DNA of 19,064 nucleotides from Isotricha intestinalis (lineage: Eukaryota > Ciliophora > Litostomatea > Vestibuliferida > Isotrichidae). This document shows, piece after piece, positions 16,951 through 19,064 of this stretch. Each line of letters starts with the position of its first letter. Position 1 is the stretch's first letter. Position numbers and translations under genes: made by a program. The notes beneath the pieces were generated by a model. It saw only the letters and a list, made by a program, of their open reading frames with translations, was not told where the DNA came from and searched no databases. The stretch covers positions 1 through 19,064 of the forward strand of contig JAJJLU010004087.1 of the NCBI GenBank assembly GCA_023807065.1, read 5' to 3'.

Positions 16951-17406
16951 TGAGGAAATATTATAATTTTGTTACAATTTTTATTTTTATATTATATGGA
17001 TTATTGGTTTAATAATTAATATATTTTTATATATGAAAATGATTAAAATAAATTATAATAATAATTAAATATTATTGACTTCATAAATGACTTTTTTCTA
17101 TCAAATATATCCTTTAAATATATCATTTTATTATTAAATATGTTATTATTTTTTTTTCATTAAATATTTTCTCATTACAATTATTTAATTTTCAGTTTAA
17201 CAAATTATAAACTAAAAAAATTATTTAATAATGAATACTTTTTAAATATAAAGAAACTTTTAATTTTTTAATCTTCTATAAGAACTCTGATTTAAAATTA
17301 TGAGAATAAAATATATAAATTATTCATATGTGTATTTCTTTCAATACTGATTAATTATCTTATAAAATATTTAATTTAAAAAGAAAGATTTAAATTAAAT
17401 TTTTAA
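16951..17406. other. Intergenic region, no gene seen
   Basis: These 456 bases separate two co-oriented genes. Both strands have dense stops in all frames, and I could not match any fragment to a known family. No tRNA-like cloverleaf or repeat stands out. It is far longer than the 45-135 nt gaps elsewhere, so it may be an older, fully decayed gene position. This is speculation from spacing only. Confidence 0.5.
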
Positions 17407-18342
17407 ATGGAAGAAAATGATGAAAAAACCTTATTAAAAGAAAAAAGAGAAAGAACACCAAAAGATAATATAATAATAGGAGTTCATGAGGAAAAAGAGA
17501 AGATTTTATCTCCAGAAGAAATAAAGAAAAAAGAGCATAATAGAAAAAAAAAAGAAAAGCAAAAAATTAAAAAAAGAGAAAAATGGTACAAACCAAAAAT
17601 AGATTCAAATATATATATATCAAATTTACCACTAGATATAACTGAAAATGAATTAGTAGTATATTTTTCAAAATGTGGATTTATAAGAAATGATCCAAAA
17701 ACAAATGAATTAAAAGTAAAAATTTATACAGATAAAGAAACAAAAAAAAAGAAAGGTGATGCATTAATATCTTTTTTAAGACCAGAAAGTGTAGATTTAG
17801 CAATAAATTTATTAAATGAAACAGAAATTAAACCTGGTTATATTATTAAAGTAGAAAGAGCTTTTTTTGAACAAAAAGGAGATAAATATATTAAGAGAGA
17901 AAGTTATAAATTAGATAATTTAAGTAAATTTAAAAATAAAACTGATATTGATAGAAAATTAGGTTGGGCTGAAGAAGATCAAGAAAAAGGATTAAAAATT
18001 GTTATTTTTCAAAATATGTTTCAATTATCAGATTTTGAAAATGATGATAATTTAAAAAAAGATATTGAATATGATATTATTGAAGGTTGTGAAGAAAAAT
18101 GTGGAAAAATTATTAAATGGGAAATTTTTGATAATAATCCTGATGGAATTGTTAAAGTCAAATTTGAAACTCCCAAGGCTGCTGAAAATTGTATTAAATT
18201 TTTTAATTCTCGAAAGTATAATGGAAGAATTATTAAAGTTTTTTATTGGGATGGGATTACTGATTATAATAAGGTAAAGGAAAGTAAAGAAGAAGAAGAA
18301 AAAAGAATTCAGAATTTTGGAAAATGGTTAAATTCAGAATAA
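17407..18342 (+). CDS. Tat-SF1/Cus2-like U2 snRNP splicing factor
   Basis: This 311-aa protein carries two RNA-recognition-type domains in the order seen in human HTATSF1 and yeast Cus2, which help U2 snRNP adopt its active form before branch-site binding in the nucleus. RRM1 spans about residues 68-152, with RNP2 IYISNL (69-74) and RNP1 KKKGDALISF (114-123). The second domain (about 196-284) looks like a U2AF-homology motif (UHM). It has IVIFQNMF at strand 1, an acidic first helix (DFENDDNLKKDIEYDI), SRKYNGR in the place of the R-x-F loop, then FYWDGITDY as in family WDG-x-T-DY. A basic N-terminus (residues 40-58) could be a nuclear signal. The tail ends EEEEKRIQNFGKWLN, like the relatives' short charged C-terminal helix. 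The long acidic tail of the human protein is absent, as in yeast. The start ATG has AAAT upstream. Confidence 0.93.
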   Translation: MEENDEKTLLKEKRERTPKDNIIIGVHEEKEKILSPEEIKKKEHNRKKKEKQKIKKREKWYKPKIDSNIYISNLPLDITENELVVYFSKCGFIRNDPKTNELKVKIYTDKETKKKKGDALISFLRPESVDLAINLLNETEIKPGYIIKVERAFFEQKGDKYIKRESYKLDNLSKFKNKTDIDRKLGWAEEDQEKGLKIVIFQNMFQLSDFENDDNLKKDIEYDIIEGCEEKCGKIIKWEIFDNNPDGIVKVKFETPKAAENCIKFFNSRKYNGRIIKVFYWDGITDYNKVKESKEEEEKRIQNFGKWLNSE

Positions 18343-18414
18343 TTTTTAAAAACATATAATACAAATAAATGATTTCAAAAAAAAAAGAAAAAAAATATTT
18401 TTTTAAATTTGATA

Positions 18415-18832
18415 TTATCCATATTCGTTTAATTCATATTCAGTTCAATCACATTCAACATCAAACATAGTAATAATTTTATCAACAGATTTTCCTTTCA
18501 TTAAAATAGCAGCAAGTTTTTCTAACACAAACTAAATCTGAAAGTGATATAATATTCATATAATCAGTATTAATAAATCAAAAATAGAATCGAATTCCAT
18601 TCTATTAATAAACTTAACATCTAATTATTCTATAACTTCTCTTAAATCTTCAGATTTGGAATTTCTTTTGGTTCTTTTTTTATAATAACCAAGATTTTTT
18701 TTCATATTTTATATCTAAAGAGAATATCATTTTTTAATTTTTATCATGTATTAATCCTTTTAATAAATGAGTCATTCTTTTTGAATCTATTTCAATTTTC
18801 TAATTATCTCCACTTGTAAAAGTTAAATTCAT
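18415..18832 (-). pseudogene. Decayed SKP1-like gene
   Basis: On the minus strand, from an ATG at 18830-18832 to a TAA at 18415-18417, a multi-frame reading matches SKP1, the adaptor joining cullin-1 to F-box proteins in SCF ubiquitin ligases. Blocks in order are MNLTFTSGDN then KIEIDSKRMTHLLKGLI (family start with K-x-x-S-D-G-x-x-F), KEPKEIPN and SEDLREVIE, LDVKFINRMEFDSIFDLLI (family WD-x-x-F-x-x-V-D...LF-x-LI), TDYMNIISLSDLVC (family ANYLDIKGLLDLTC), LAAILMKGKSVDKI (family VANMIKGK-x-x-EEI) and FDVECD then TEYELNEYG (family F-NI-x-NDFT-x-EEE). TGA stands where a Trp or similar residue would follow ECD, TAA breaks the N-terminus, and several one-base shifts separate the blocks. About 139 codons against about 160 in the family. 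The gene is broken, and the identity is firm. Confidence 0.85.
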
Positions 18833-18889
18833 TTTTTCTTTTTTTTTACTATTAATCAAAATTTAAATATATATTATTTTATAAATAAT

Positions 18890-18904
18890 TATATATATAT
18901 ATAT
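18890..18904. repeat. Short TA dinucleotide repeat
   Basis: This is an uninterrupted TA alternation of 15 bases in the gap between the decayed SKP1 gene and the minus-strand gene at the window end. It is a simple microsatellite with no other signal. Confidence 0.8.
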
Positions 18905-18941
18905 TTAATTTAAATTAATTTTAATAAAAATTACTACTTTT

Positions 18942-19064
18942 TTAAAAAACATCCATTTCATTTCTTTTATTCTCATGAAGATTAGTATTATTTATTAAAG
19001 AATTTTCCTTATTAAGCATTAATTCTAAATATTTTCCATGAATAATAAGTAATTCTTGTCCTAA
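18942..19064 (-). CDS. 3' end of an unidentified minus-strand gene (partial)
   Basis: The minus strand is open from the window edge (19064) for 40 codons to a TAA at 18942-18944. It reads LGQELLIIHGKYLELMLNKE and continues with an Asn/Lys-rich end MDVF. The helix-like LGQELL...HGKYLELML looks like genuine coding sequence rather than noise, because a chance frame of this length would usually contain a stop at this A+T content. The start lies outside the window, and I do not recognise the family. If real, it is the only intact minus-strand gene here and converges on the splicing-factor gene with the SKP1 remnant between them. Confidence 0.45.
   Translation of the reverse strand, partial: LGQELLIIHGKYLELMLNKENSLINNTNLHENKRNEMDVF

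Noticed and set aside
18890..18904. Telomere or chromosome end near the right side
   Set aside because: Only a short TA microsatellite is present. There is no G-rich or C-rich telomeric repeat at either end of the window.
1..19064. tRNA, rRNA, CRISPR array or bacterial-type promoters
   Set aside because: No cloverleaf with conserved T-loop, no conserved rRNA stretches and no regularly spaced repeats were found. Gene structure and introns are eukaryotic.

Overview
This is an extremely A+T-rich eukaryotic nuclear window (roughly 80-85% A+T by eye) from a unicellular organism. It has short intergenic gaps, very small GTAAA...TAG introns, proteins rich in Lys, Asn, Glu and Ile, and no bacterial operon signals. 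Intact reading frames use CAA for Gln and TGG for Trp and stop at TAA, TGA or TAG, so the standard code applies. An A+T-rich ciliate that keeps the standard code (for example a litostome or rumen type) fits best: the introns are tiny, the genes are compact, and the coiled-coil and WD40 proteins are of a kind common in ciliates. The lineage is an inference. Another A+T-rich protist or an anaerobic fungus is not excluded.

Layout. 1-1124 is non-coding or decayed. 1125-1601 (+) is a broken FCP1/SCP-type HAD phosphatase. A block of seven co-oriented (+) genes follows: a STE20-family kinase (1750-3258), a 1582-aa cytoskeletal-looking protein whose C-terminus resembles CEP350/TRM proteins (3394-8142), a coiled-coil protein with a C1q/TNF-like cap and a 36-nt intron (8222-10612), a long coiled-coil protein (10699-12111), a small basic protein with a 27-nt intron (12173-12670), a TMEM165/GDT1-family cation transporter (12938-13759) and a HIT-family protein with HINT3 features (13805-14233). 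A decayed calcyphosin-like EF-hand gene lies on the minus strand (14341-14744, perhaps starting as far away as 15343). Then come a coiled-coil/WD40 protein (15406-16950, +) and a Tat-SF1/Cus2-like U2 snRNP splicing factor (17407-18342, +). A decayed SKP1 gene (18415-18832, -) and the 3' end of one more minus-strand gene (18942-19064) finish the window.

All nine intact genes are on the + strand, several only 45-135 nt apart. The wide gaps hold remnants of broken conserved genes. Four consecutive proteins (kinase, CEP350/TRM-like, C1q-capped coiled coil, coiled coil) could serve cortical, basal-body or ciliary structure, but this is only a contextual guess. The other genes are housekeeping: ion homeostasis, nucleotide hydrolysis and splicing. 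I see no transposon, CRISPR array, tRNA, rRNA or telomere.
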